From contig NZ_VIWU01000001.1 of assembly GCF_007994075.1 (NCBI RefSeq), forward strand, positions 1,116,001-1,180,000: 64,000 nucleotides of DNA, in the 5' to 3' direction. Numbering within the stretch: position 1 is the first letter of the stretch; every line of letters begins with the position of its first letter. The position numbers and the translations under genes were made by a program. Below the pieces are notes generated by a model. The model made no database searches and was not told where the DNA came from. It was given only the letters and a program-made list of their open reading frames with translations. Shown in pieces: positions 1 through 7,920 of this stretch. Source of the stretch: Pseudonocardia hierapolitana. Its GTDB lineage: Bacteria > Actinomycetota > Actinomycetes > Mycobacteriales > Pseudonocardiaceae.

Positions 1-30
1 CAGGGCCTTCTGCGCGAACGTCCTACCCAC
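1..30 (-). CDS. 3-isopropylmalate dehydratase-like large subunit, 5' end only
   Basis: Reading leftwards, a GTG at 30-28 starts the frame V-G-R-T-F-A-Q-K-A-L, which runs off the edge of the window. Large subunits of the LeuC/homoaconitase family typically begin M-G-x-T-x-A-E-K-I-L, so these ten residues fit that N-terminus. The start overlaps the end of the small-subunit gene by 8 bases, as expected for partners made from one transcript. Only ten codons are visible, so the call rests mostly on context. Small subunit before large is the reverse of the common leuCD order. Confidence 0.55.
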   Translation of the reverse strand, partial: MGRTFAQKAL

Positions 31-550
31 GTTGTCCTGCCCCACGTTGTGCTAGCGCTGCCTGGCTCATGAGATACGGGATGAGCCCGCCCGCCTCGAG
101 GATCACGGTCAACCCGGGTGGGTACGGCGCGAACGCGAACACGTCCGATCCGACCGTCACCGTCCCCGCTGCGTAGTCGACGAGCACCTCACCGCCGTCC
201 TCGACCGCGTCCACGGCGTCCGGGCACTCCACCGCCACGAGCCCGGTGTTGATCGCGTTGCGGAAGAACACCCGCGAGAACGACTTCGCGACCACCGCAC
301 CTATCCCGGCCCCGATCAGGCACGTCGACGCCTGCTCGCGGGCGCTGCCGCAGCCGAAGTTGCGCCCGGCCACCACCACGGCGCTCTGCCGCAGCCGCTG
401 CTGGACCTCCGGGCCGAGCGGCTCGAACGCGTGCTCGGCCAGCTCTGCCGGGTCGATGCTCACCAGGTAGCGGCCAGGGATGATCACGTCGGTGTTGACG
501 TCGTCACCGAAGACGATCGCCTTGCCGCCCAGCGTGCTGGTGCTCGTCAC
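23..550 (-). CDS. 3-isopropylmalate dehydratase-like small subunit (LeuD family)
   Basis: This 175-residue protein has the LeuD swivel-domain signature GRNFGCGSAREQA at residues 62-74 and an N-terminal DDVNTDVIIPGRYL segment. The family pairs with an Fe-S large subunit to hydrate or dehydrate 2-substituted malates (isopropylmalate, citraconate, maleate, dimethylmalate). The GTG start at 550 overlaps the TGA of the cyclodeaminase-like gene as GTGA, so translation is probably coupled. Its place in a transporter plus hydrolase operon argues for a catabolic hydro-lyase rather than leucine synthesis, but the substrate cannot be read from the sequence. The last codons overlap the start of the large subunit. 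Confidence 0.85.
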   Translation of the reverse strand: MTSTSTLGGKAIVFGDDVNTDVIIPGRYLVSIDPAELAEHAFEPLGPEVQQRLRQSAVVVAGRNFGCGSAREQASTCLIGAGIGAVVAKSFSRVFFRNAINTGLVAVECPDAVDAVEDGGEVLVDYAAGTVTVGSDVFAFAPYPPGLTVILEAGGLIPYLMSQAALAQRGAGQRG

Positions 551-1626
551 GGGCTCGTCTCCTCGAGGAACCAGTCGGTCGGCACCTCGTGCCCCAGCCC
601 GCGCTCCTCGGCGAGGGCGAGCGCCCGCGCGCAGACCGCCGCGAACTGCAGGCCCATGCCGGTGTTGTTGGCGAAGATCGTCGTCTCGCCGTCGTCGGCC
701 CGGCCCGGCCGCGTGCCCGCGAGAACGTCGCCCAGCTCGTGGATGTCGTCCCAGCCCATCCGGCCGCGCTCGACCGGACCGAGGATGTCGTACTGCTTGT
801 CGTGGTGCACCTGCTCGCGCGACAGCACGACGACCCGGTCGGCCTTGTCGAACGTCGCGTCGTCCAGCTCGCGGCGGGTCGCCGTGCCGTCCGGCGAGGT
901 GATCGCGGTGACGTGGCTGCCGGGTTCGAGCCAGGCGCCGTCGAAGCACGGGTCCATGGCCGCGGTGGCGCACGTGACGATCCGGCAACCCTCGACGGCC
1001 CCGCGTGGGTCGTCGACGGCGACGATCCGCTTGCCGGTGCGCTCGCTCCACGTGGCCGCGAACTTCTCGCGGTTGGCCGGCGTCGGGCTGTAGACCCGCA
1101 CCTCCTCGATCTCCGGGCGCACCATGAGCAGGCACTCCAGGTGCGCCTCGGCCTGCCAGCCCGAGCCGAACATCCCGGCAACCGCGACGCCGGTGGGTGC
1201 GAGCTCGCGGATGCCGAGCGCCGATGTGGCGCCGACCCGCATCTTCTGGATCACCGAGTCGTGCAGGACCGCGAGCGGCTGCAGGGTCGTGAGGCTGTAG
1301 AGCGTCACGAGCCCGACGTAGCGCCCGCCCGGCGCGGCCGGGATCAGCCGCCGGCGCTGCACGCCGTTCGCGAGCGTCTCGACGCCGGCGATGTCGGAGG
1401 TGATCCGCAGCGCCCACACCCCGCTGCCGACCGTGCCGCCCTCCTGCGACTTGAACCGGAACCGGAAGCCCGGGTACCGCTCGTCCTCCACCGGGAAGTA
1501 GGTGTGGTTGCGCGGGCGGTTGGCACCCTTGCCCTGCGCGAGCTCGACGTAAGCGGTCTCCAGGGCCGACAGGCACTCGCCAGGGGTGAGCACCTGTTCG
1601 ACGTCGGCGTTGGACAGGATCCTCAT
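547..1626 (-). CDS. ornithine cyclodeaminase/mu-crystallin family protein
   Basis: This 359-residue protein has an N-terminal substrate domain with the QKMRVGATSALG segment near residues 127-138 and a Rossmann NAD(P) site beginning GMFGSGWQAEAHL near 151-163, both typical of the OCD/mu-crystallin family. Members cyclise ornithine or lysine, reduce cyclic ketimines, or act as alanine/N-methyl amino acid dehydrogenases. In ectoine catabolism an OCD-like EutC occurs beside an M24 hydrolase, which resembles this neighbourhood. Start ATG 1626 overlaps the upstream stop as ATGA. Family assignment is firm; substrate is unknown. Confidence 0.85.
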   Translation of the reverse strand: MRILSNADVEQVLTPGECLSALETAYVELAQGKGANRPRNHTYFPVEDERYPGFRFRFKSQEGGTVGSGVWALRITSDIAGVETLANGVQRRRLIPAAPGGRYVGLVTLYSLTTLQPLAVLHDSVIQKMRVGATSALGIRELAPTGVAVAGMFGSGWQAEAHLECLLMVRPEIEEVRVYSPTPANREKFAATWSERTGKRIVAVDDPRGAVEGCRIVTCATAAMDPCFDGAWLEPGSHVTAITSPDGTATRRELDDATFDKADRVVVLSREQVHHDKQYDILGPVERGRMGWDDIHELGDVLAGTRPGRADDGETTIFANNTGMGLQFAAVCARALALAEERGLGHEVPTDWFLEETSP

Positions 1627-2630
1627 GGGGCCTCCACGGGCACCGTCTCGGTGACGGCGACCCTGCCGCCGTCGGGGAAGAGCACCTCGACGCCGACCAC
1701 GACCACGGCGCCGATCGGGAGCCGCTCGGCGGGGTCGGCGTAGTCGCCGCCGGTCGAGAGGTCGGCCTGGTGCACGACCGTCGCCGAGGCGATCACGTCC
1801 GCCGGCAACCCGGTCAGGACCTGTTCCGCCGCGGCCACGGGGACGCCGGGTGCCACCCCGGGCGCGACGGCGGCGACGGCAGCGGCCAGCGCGCGACCGA
1901 GATCGCCGGCCCACGGCTCGCTCGCCCCGTCGACCAGCCGGGCGCTCCGCACCCAGCAGAACCGGTACTGCCCGGTGACGTCGAGCGCGGCCACCCCGTC
2001 CGGGCCGCGGACGACCTCGGCCAACACGTCGGTGAAGCCCGCCCCGCGCAACGCACGCTCGACGAGGGCGATCCGCGTCCCCCCGGCAGCAGCTGCCGCG
2101 TCCGTGAGCGCGGCCTCCAGGTGCGCCTGCGCCTCACGCAGCAGCGCCCGCTCCGCCGCCGACGGCACCAGCCGCTGCTCGCGGACCAGCCCGCCGAGCG
2201 GGCGGATCTCCCAGCCGGGCGCCGCCGCCCGCACCTCCTCGATCGCCGTGGCCGGCCACAGCGGGGCGTCGACCAGCCCGAGCACGCCCGGCTCGACACC
2301 GGCCAGCAGCCCCTCGACCAGTGCGGTGAACCCCTTGCCGCTGCGCAGGTCGGTCAACGTGGAGGAACGGCGCATCCACGGGTGCACCCGCGGCGAGAGC
2401 TTCATGAGGAACGCGGGCTCGCCCACGACCGGGACGGCCAGGATGCCCTCGTTCCAGTACAGGCACAGGTTCGTCAGGTAGGCGAGGTCGTCGGAGCGGT
2501 GCACGTCGGCGTAGTCGAGGGCGATCGTGATGCCCTCGTCCGCGAGCCGCCGCTGCAGCCGCAGCACCCGCTCGGCCCGCTCCTGCTCCGGCACCTCGGC
2601 CGGGTCGAGCACCACCAGTCCGCGTTTCAT
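1623..2630 (-). CDS. M24/creatinase-fold protein, degenerate, probable partner subunit
   Basis: The protein has 335 residues. About the first 150 resemble the creatinase N-terminal domain: a long helix RVLRLQRRLADEGI, then DLAYLTNLCLYWNEG, where relatives carry a YLTN or YLTG motif. The C-terminal half has the length of a pita-bread domain, but none of the Asp-Asp-His-Glu-Glu metal ligands of M24 peptidases can be found. Lying directly after an M24 paralogue with an ATGA overlap, it may form a heteromer with it or be a non-metal hydrolase. Start ATG 2630 is fixed by that overlap. Function is unknown. Confidence 0.7.
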   Translation of the reverse strand: MKRGLVVLDPAEVPEQERAERVLRLQRRLADEGITIALDYADVHRSDDLAYLTNLCLYWNEGILAVPVVGEPAFLMKLSPRVHPWMRRSSTLTDLRSGKGFTALVEGLLAGVEPGVLGLVDAPLWPATAIEEVRAAAPGWEIRPLGGLVREQRLVPSAAERALLREAQAHLEAALTDAAAAAGGTRIALVERALRGAGFTDVLAEVVRGPDGVAALDVTGQYRFCWVRSARLVDGASEPWAGDLGRALAAAVAAVAPGVAPGVPVAAAEQVLTGLPADVIASATVVHQADLSTGGDYADPAERLPIGAVVVVGVEVLFPDGGRVAVTETVPVEAP

Positions 2631-3772
2631 GCGGCCACCCCCTGCGGCGTCTCGAACAGGACGCGCTCGGTCTCGATCAGGACCTCGTAGCCGGTTGCCG
2701 TGACGACGACCGGGTCGCCGAGTACGTGGTAGCCCGCGATCGGCGTGAACGTGTTCGGGTGGACGATGAACACCGACCGCTCCGGGAGCACCGTGTGGTT
2801 GCCCTCGATGATCGGCGTCTCGTCCAGGTGCAAGCCGTGCCCGTGGCCGCGCACCCGCGTGTACCTGGCGCCGCAGTACTCGCCGTAGCCGTACTTGCGG
2901 AAAACGTCGTTCTCCGCCACCGCGACCTCGTGTGCGGTGACCCCGGGTCGCACCACCGACAGCCCCGCCTCGACCGCCTCGTTGAACAGGTCGAACGAGC
3001 GCCGCTGCGCGTCGCTCGCCCGCCCGACCACGGCGGAGCGGCAGATCTGCAGCCAGTAGCCGTTCATCTGCGGCGTCAGCTCGGTGCGCACCATGTCGCC
3101 GTCCTCCAGCAGGCGCGGCCCGGGCGGCGTCATGCCCGTGACCTCGTCGCCGCCGGAGGCGATGAGCATGAAGTTGTCCTCGGCGCCGAGCCGCTTCAGC
3201 TCGGCCTCGACCTCGGCGACGATCCGGTACTCCGGGAGCCCCGGTTCCAGCACGTCGACGAACTTCCGCCAGCCCGCAGCGCACACGGTCGCGGCCCGGC
3301 GCATCTGGGCGAGCTCCCAGTCGCTCTTCACCATCCGCGCGTCGTCGAGCAGCGCAGTGGCGGACACGACCTCCGCGGCCGGCACCGCCGCCGTCACCGC
3401 GTCGGCCAGCGCCTGGGGCAGCAGCTCGCGGTGCGCGACGCCGACGCGGGACGGCGCGAGGTCACGCAGCCGCTCGACCAGTGCCGCGGCGCCCGCGATG
3501 TCGAGCCGGGCCACGTCGGTGACCCAGCCGCGCTGCGCGATCACACCGAGGTCGGCGAGCCGCGTGGAGAACGCGACGGGCTCGCCCGTCGCGGGGAGCA
3601 GCACGAGCGCGGCGCTGCCCGTGACGCGCGCGTCCGTCAGGTAGCGGATGTTCTCCCGCCGCCACCCCGGCCCGTAGGCGAGCAGGACATCGATGCCGTG
3701 GTCGGCCATCGCGGCACGTATGCGGGAGTAGCGCAGGTCGTGCTCGGCGTGATCCGCAAGGTCGGATGTCAT
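2627..3772 (-). CDS. creatinase-like M24 family hydrolase
   Basis: This 381-residue protein has a creatinase N-terminal domain (HGIDVLLAYGPGWRRENIRYLTDAR) and a full pita-bread domain with VRGHGHGLHLDETPII near residues 308-323. Where metallo-members carry a DLG..Y.GY..D.TRT metal-ligand stretch, this one reads RTELTPQMNGYWLQICRSA, and the EPG segment reads HPNTF, so the dinuclear metal ligands appear absent. Creatinase itself is a metal-free member that uses a His, so amide or guanidine hydrolysis of a small imported compound is more likely than peptide cleavage. Ectoine hydrolase (DoeA/EutD) is another related possibility. ATG 3772 overlaps the ATPase stop as ATGA. Confidence 0.8.
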   Translation of the reverse strand: MTSDLADHAEHDLRYSRIRAAMADHGIDVLLAYGPGWRRENIRYLTDARVTGSAALVLLPATGEPVAFSTRLADLGVIAQRGWVTDVARLDIAGAAALVERLRDLAPSRVGVAHRELLPQALADAVTAAVPAAEVVSATALLDDARMVKSDWELAQMRRAATVCAAGWRKFVDVLEPGLPEYRIVAEVEAELKRLGAEDNFMLIASGGDEVTGMTPPGPRLLEDGDMVRTELTPQMNGYWLQICRSAVVGRASDAQRRSFDLFNEAVEAGLSVVRPGVTAHEVAVAENDVFRKYGYGEYCGARYTRVRGHGHGLHLDETPIIEGNHTVLPERSVFIVHPNTFTPIAGYHVLGDPVVVTATGYEVLIETERVLFETPQGVAA

Positions 3773-4581
3773 ACCGCTGCTGTCCTCTCTGCTGTCCGGT
3801 CGGCGCTCGCGGCGTCCTCCATGCGGATGAAGTCGCGGGTGACCTGCTTCTCGATCTCGAAGAGGCGGTCGTCCTCCGGCACCCGCGGGTACGGGACGTC
3901 GATCGCGATGTCCATGTGCGTGGTGCACGGCCGCGCGGTGACGACGAGCATGCGCGTGGACAGGAACACCGCCTCGCGGATGTTGTGGGTGACGAACAGG
4001 ACGGTGCGGCCGGTCGCGCGCCAGATGTCGGTGAACTCCTGGCGCAGTTTGCGGGCGGTGATCTCGTCGAGCGCGGAGAACGGCTCGTCGGCGAGCAGGA
4101 GGTCCGGCTCGATCGCGAGGCCGCGAGCGAGCGCGACGCGCTGTTGCATCCCGCCCGACAGGCGCAGCGGGTAGTAGTCACCGAACTCGCCGAGGCCGAC
4201 GAGGTCGAGGTAGCGCTGCACGCGCCGGTCGGCCTCCGCGCGGGGGACGTCGAGCTCGTCCAACGGCAGCCGCACGTTGTCGCGGACGGTGCGCCACGGC
4301 AGCAGCCGTGGCTCCTGGAACACCACGCCGATGCGCACGGCCGACCGCGACCGGACGCTCACGGTGTGCCCGTTGATCATGATGCGACCCGACGTGACGT
4401 CGTCGAGACCGTTGATCATGTTGAGGAGGGTGGACTTCCCGCAGCCCGACGGGCCGAGGATGGACAGCAGGGAGCCGTGCTCCACTGCCACGTTCAGCCC
4501 GTCGATCACGGTGAGCGGCGGCTCCCCGCGCCGCGGGAACTGCTTGCGGACGTTGTCGATGACGAGGTAGGGCTCGGCCAC
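3769..4581 (-). CDS. ABC transporter ATP-binding protein (NitT/TauT type)
   Basis: This 270-residue ATPase has Walker A GPSGCGKST near residues 43-51, signature LSGGMQQRVALARG, Walker B LLLADEPFSALDE and the H-loop VTHNI. Together with the upstream permease and NMT1/SsuA-like binding protein it forms a nitrate/sulfonate/taurine-type importer. The start is GTG 4581 with AAGGAG 9 bases upstream. It lies 24 bases after the permease gene and overlaps the next gene by 4. Such importers carry small anionic or zwitterionic organics, and its operon partners suggest an N-containing catabolic substrate. Confidence 0.93.
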   Translation of the reverse strand: MAEPYLVIDNVRKQFPRRGEPPLTVIDGLNVAVEHGSLLSILGPSGCGKSTLLNMINGLDDVTSGRIMINGHTVSVRSRSAVRIGVVFQEPRLLPWRTVRDNVRLPLDELDVPRAEADRRVQRYLDLVGLGEFGDYYPLRLSGGMQQRVALARGLAIEPDLLLADEPFSALDEITARKLRQEFTDIWRATGRTVLFVTHNIREAVFLSTRMLVVTARPCTTHMDIAIDVPYPRVPEDDRLFEIEKQVTRDFIRMEDAASADRTAERTAAV

Positions 4582-4605
4582 GTCGCCTGCTCCTTGGGAT
4601 GTTCG

Positions 4606-5463
4606 TCAGTTCTGCATGGAGGGACGCCACCGGGTGAGCCAGTACTCGGTGGGCTTGAGGATCACGAACTCGATGAGCAGCAGGACGATCGTGAACAAGA
4701 TCGTCCAGGCGAGGACCTGGGTCATGTTGAACAGCCCGAACCAGTAGCCGAGCTGGTAGCCGACGCCGCTGGACAGGCCGATCAGCTCGACCACAGTGGC
4801 GATCTTCCAGGCCAGGCCGAGCGCGTAGCGCAGCGCGGCGAGCAGGAACGGGATCACCTGCGGCACCACGAGCTTGCGCAGGATCGAGCTGCGGGAGAAG
4901 TGGAAGGCCCGGCCCATGCGGATCAGCGAGAGGTCGATGGCCTTCACGCCCTGCCACATGTTGATCGCGACGGCGGGCACCGCGGTGACGCCGATGGCCA
5001 CGATCGCGGCGACGTCGTTCAGGCCGAACCAGAGGATCGCCAGGATGCCGTAGACCACGGACGGCACGGTGAAGGCGACGAGCACCCAGCTGTCGAGGAA
5101 CTCCTCGCCGAACTTCGACAGCCCCATGACCAGGCCGATCACCAGCCCGGCGGCGACGGCGATCAGCATGCCCGCCACCACGCGGTACACCGTGGTCCAC
5201 AGGTGGAAGTAGGTCTCGGGGTCACCGAGGTTGTCGATCATCGCCCCGATCACCTGCACCGGGCCGGGCAGTACGTTCGGCGACAGGAACAGCGATGCGA
5301 CGAACCAGACGGCCACGAGCGCGAGCAGCGACAGCGCGCGCAGCCACACGCCGCGCCACGAGCGCCGCGCCGGCGTGACGAGGTCCGCCTCGCGCGCCAC
5401 CGGCACGACCGGCGTGACGCCGCCCGCGGTCGTCTCTCCGGTCCCCGCCGTGTCGGTGCTCAT
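4606..5463 (-). CDS. ABC transporter permease (NitT/TauT type)
   Basis: This 285-residue membrane protein begins with a cytoplasmic Thr/Gly/Ala-rich tail of about 38 residues, followed by some six hydrophobic segments (first LSLLALVAVWFVASLFL). The cytoplasmic loop MGRAFHFSRSSILRKLVVPQ matches the EAA-loop region of SsuC/TauC-type permeases. Start ATG 5463 overlaps the binding-protein stop as ATGA. It moves the substrate delivered by the lipoprotein encoded immediately upstream. Confidence 0.92.
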   Translation of the reverse strand: MSTDTAGTGETTAGGVTPVVPVAREADLVTPARRSWRGVWLRALSLLALVAVWFVASLFLSPNVLPGPVQVIGAMIDNLGDPETYFHLWTTVYRVVAGMLIAVAAGLVIGLVMGLSKFGEEFLDSWVLVAFTVPSVVYGILAILWFGLNDVAAIVAIGVTAVPAVAINMWQGVKAIDLSLIRMGRAFHFSRSSILRKLVVPQVIPFLLAALRYALGLAWKIATVVELIGLSSGVGYQLGYWFGLFNMTQVLAWTILFTIVLLLIEFVILKPTEYWLTRWRPSMQN

Positions 5464-6524
5464 TCCGCTCCCGTTCGCAGGTCGGTGCGGAAGAGCCCGT
5501 CGGGCACCGCCGGCACGAAGTTGTCGGCACCGAGCACCGGGATGAGCTGCTCGATGAGCGCGGCCTCGGCGTCGGCCTGGGCCTGGTTCCAGTCGGCGAT
5601 GTAGCGCGAGGCCACCCGTTCCTGGAGCAGCTGCGGCGCCCGCGGGTCGGTGAGCTCGACCTTCTTCGCGTAGTCGGCCCAGACACCTGCGTCGCTCTGG
5701 ATGAACGCGACGGTGTCGTCGAGCGCCCCGCTGAACGCGTTGAGCACCCCGCAGTGCGTTTCGGCGTAGTCGTCGGTGGTCGCGGCGAGGACGTGCCCGG
5801 GGAGCTTGCCGAACGTCGACTGGTAGTCCTCGGAGATGTCGCTCAGCACGCGGTACTTGTTCGAGAGCATCGCCTGAACGGTGGCCGTGGTGCCGATCAG
5901 CGCGGCGTCGATGTTGCCTTCGTCGAGCAGGCCGAGCACCGCGGCGTCCGGACCCTCGATGACGTCGACGTCGCGTTCGAGGCTCTCGATCCCGTACTTC
6001 CCCTTCGCGACCACCGAGGTGATCGCGAACGTCGCGCTGGACCGGCCGCCGAAGACGCCGAGCTTGCGTCCTCGCAGGTCCGAGAAGCTCTGGACGTCCG
6101 AGTCGGCGCGCGTGACGACGACGTTGGACGGGCTGGTCAGGACGTCGAAGATCATGGTCCCGCGACCCTGCTGCCGCGCCGTGGCCATCGCGGTGAGGCC
6201 GCCGAAACCGACGTCGACGGCCTGCTGACCGATGGCCGCGTGCAGGGCGGCGGGGTTCTGGAAGGAGCTGACCTCCAGCCGAAGGTTGTGCTTCTCGGCG
6301 AAGCCCTGCCCCTGCATGACGAACGTGACGAGGTCCTGGGCGCCGGGGTTCACACCCAGTTTCAGGCTCTGCGGCTCGGTCAGCGGACCGCAGCTCGCCG
6401 CCGGACCCGCCGCCGCACCGGCGTCTCCCCCGCCACCGCACGCGACGAGTGCGACGCTCACGACGCCCAGCAGCGCCACCTGCCAGCGCCGCTTCCTGGT
6501 CCGATCGGACAGCGAACACTTCAT
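5460..6524 (-). CDS. ABC transporter substrate-binding lipoprotein (NMT1/SsuA-like)
   Basis: This 354-residue protein has a lipoprotein signal: basic residues 9-13, a hydrophobic core and lipobox LVAC with Cys29. The mature region carries NMT1/SsuA features: LKLGVNPGAQDLVTFVMQGQ, then DVGFGGLTAMATA and SDLRGRKLGVFGG. It should sit on the outer face of the membrane and bind the imported compound. The ATG is preceded by AGGAG with good spacing. It is the second gene of the MarR-led operon, 51 bases after the regulator. Confidence 0.92.
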   Translation of the reverse strand: MKCSLSDRTRKRRWQVALLGVVSVALVACGGGGDAGAAAGPAASCGPLTEPQSLKLGVNPGAQDLVTFVMQGQGFAEKHNLRLEVSSFQNPAALHAAIGQQAVDVGFGGLTAMATARQQGRGTMIFDVLTSPSNVVVTRADSDVQSFSDLRGRKLGVFGGRSSATFAITSVVAKGKYGIESLERDVDVIEGPDAAVLGLLDEGNIDAALIGTTATVQAMLSNKYRVLSDISEDYQSTFGKLPGHVLAATTDDYAETHCGVLNAFSGALDDTVAFIQSDAGVWADYAKKVELTDPRAPQLLQERVASRYIADWNQAQADAEAALIEQLIPVLGADNFVPAVPDGLFRTDLRTGAE

Positions 6525-6575
6525 CGTGATCTCCTCTCGCGCCCGGCCGCCGCTTCCGCGCGACCGGGGCGGACC

Positions 6576-7085
6576 TCAGGTCTCGGCGAGGCGAGCCGCT
6601 CCCGCCGCAGCGGGCGTGATCGCATCCGGCTGCTGGAAGGCCTCGGTGGCCGCGTCGTAGAGCGCGACCAGCGACTCCTGCAGCACCTCCCGGTGCTCGT
6701 CAGCGACGGCACGGAGCAGGCGGTCGTTCACCGCCTGGAGCGCCACGTCGCCCGCCTCCTTCGCCTTGCGCCCCTCCGCGGTCAGGCTCAACACCATCTG
6801 ACGCCGGTTCTGCGGGTTCACCTGCCGGTTCAGCAGGCCACGGCGCACGAGCCCCTCGACGCTCTCCGAGACGGTCGGGACGGTCAGGTTGCCGAGCGCT
6901 GCGAGCTCCGCCATCGACGTGTGGCCCTCGGACACACGTCGCAGGAGGCGGTGCTGGCGGTAGGTGAGCGAGGTGCCCAGCTGCCCGAGCACCCGCCCGT
7001 ACAGGCGGTTGAGCCGGGCCGACGCCGAGACGAGCAGCACGCCGAGATCCTCCCCGCGCCGATCGTCCTGGCCTGCTGGATTCAT
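6576..7085 (-). CDS. MarR family transcriptional regulator
   Basis: This 169-residue winged-helix protein reads LTYRQHRLLRRVSEGHTSMAELAALGNLTVPTVSESVEGLVRRGLL across the DNA-binding helices, then the MarR wing with NRRQMVLSLTAEGR. It is the promoter-proximal gene of the transporter-hydrolase operon, and a large palindrome lies 16-38 bases before its ATG, so it probably represses its own operon and releases when a ligand related to the imported substrate binds. Some control of the divergent operon is possible because the two share one promoter region. Confidence 0.9.
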   Translation of the reverse strand: MNPAGQDDRRGEDLGVLLVSASARLNRLYGRVLGQLGTSLTYRQHRLLRRVSEGHTSMAELAALGNLTVPTVSESVEGLVRRGLLNRQVNPQNRRQMVLSLTAEGRKAKEAGDVALQAVNDRLLRAVADEHREVLQESLVALYDAATEAFQQPDAITPAAAGAARLAET

Positions 7086-7100
7086 GCCGCACCTCAGTAA

Positions 7101-7123
7101 GGGTCCCTAACAGTTAGGGTCCC
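7101..7123. promoter_or_regulatory. palindromic operator, probable MarR site
   Basis: The 23 bases form a near-perfect palindrome. The inner 15 bases CCCTAACAGTTAGGG pair perfectly around a central A, and outer GGG/CCC triplets pair after one T-T mismatch on each side. It sits between the divergent MarR operon (ATG at 7085) and the DUF624-led operon. Size and position fit an autoregulatory MarR dimer site. Binding itself is inferred. Confidence 0.7.
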
Positions 7124-7228
7124 ATAGTGCTCAGCCCCGCTCGTCGTCGTCAAGCCCTTGACGCGCTCGACAGCCAACGCCTATCGTCTGTCGAAATCAA
7201 CTTTCCGCTTGCCGGAAGGAAATCTGTC

Positions 7229-7882
7229 GTGCCCACCGCTGCGCGCGAGTACGTCTCGTTCGAAAACGTTTTCGAACCCCACCGGTCGGCCGGCACAGCC
7301 GTCGCGCGGCGGTTCCTGGGCCTCGTGGCGCTCGCCGGACTGTGGGCACTGTGCACGGTCCCCGTGGTGACGTGGCTCGCCGCGAGCGCCGCCCTGGTGC
7401 ATGCGCTCGACGGCGGAACGCGCTCCCCCACCGAGGCCCTTCACGCGTTCCGGGAGGGCTGGCGCCGCCACCGCCGGCGCACCGTCGCGCTGGGAACGCT
7501 GTCACTGCTGGTGCCGGCCGTGCTGGCGACCAACCTGTTGTTCCTGAGCACCCAGGGCGTCGGCCTGGCTGTCGTGCTCGCTGCGGGCACGGTCGTGCTG
7601 ATGCTGATATCGACGGCCATGCAGCTGGCACTGGTGCCGGTGATCGTGCTCTTCCCGGCCGCCGGACCGCGGCGCTGGCTGCAGGCGGCGTTCGTCGTGG
7701 CGTTCCGCGATCCGGTACGCAGCGCCTGCCTCGTGATCGTGACCGCCGCGCTCGTCGCCGCGACCAGCGCGCTCTCCCCGCTCCTCGTCCCGCTGTGCGC
7801 GCCGGTCGTCGGCCACCTCGCCATGCGCGCGTGCCTGCGGCAGGTCGTGACCGGTCCCGGCGGCACCCCCGCCCTCCGTTGA
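7229..7882 (+). CDS. DUF624 family membrane protein (YesL-like)
   Basis: This 217-residue protein carries the DUF624 hallmark GLWALCTVPVVTWLAASAALVH near residues 35-56 followed by three or four more hydrophobic segments. YesL-type proteins travel with ABC sugar importers and uncharacterised glycoside hydrolases and are thought to assist sugar uptake; their mechanism is not known. GTG 7229 is chosen for its GGAAGGAAAT ribosome site. An upstream extension to 7127 is open but has no such site. A 20-bp palindrome falls inside codons 10-17. The gene heads the carbohydrate operon. Confidence 0.75.
   Translation: MPTAAREYVSFENVFEPHRSAGTAVARRFLGLVALAGLWALCTVPVVTWLAASAALVHALDGGTRSPTEALHAFREGWRRHRRRTVALGTLSLLVPAVLATNLLFLSTQGVGLAVVLAAGTVVLMLISTAMQLALVPVIVLFPAAGPRRWLQAAFVVAFRDPVRSACLVIVTAALVAATSALSPLLVPLCAPVVGHLAMRACLRQVVTGPGGTPALR
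7258..7277. promoter_or_regulatory. perfect 20-bp palindrome, LacI/GalR-type operator
   Basis: GTTCGAAAACGTTTTCGAAC is its own reverse complement. The inner 12 bases fit the GNAANCGNTTNC pattern of GalR/LacI operators with a central CG. It lies 30 bases inside the first gene of the sugar operon. The LacI family regulator at the end of the operon (15838-16893) has SVATASKAIND in its recognition helix, a V-A type like GalR. An intragenic road-block operator is the simplest reading. Confidence 0.65.
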
Positions 7883-7920
7883 CGGCCCTACCCCACGCAC
7901 CCGAGAGGAACCCGAGCGAG

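Noticed and set aside
23..50. Repeated CCCACGTTGT at the left edge
   Set aside because: Only two short copies within the LeuD 3' end; likely coding coincidence.
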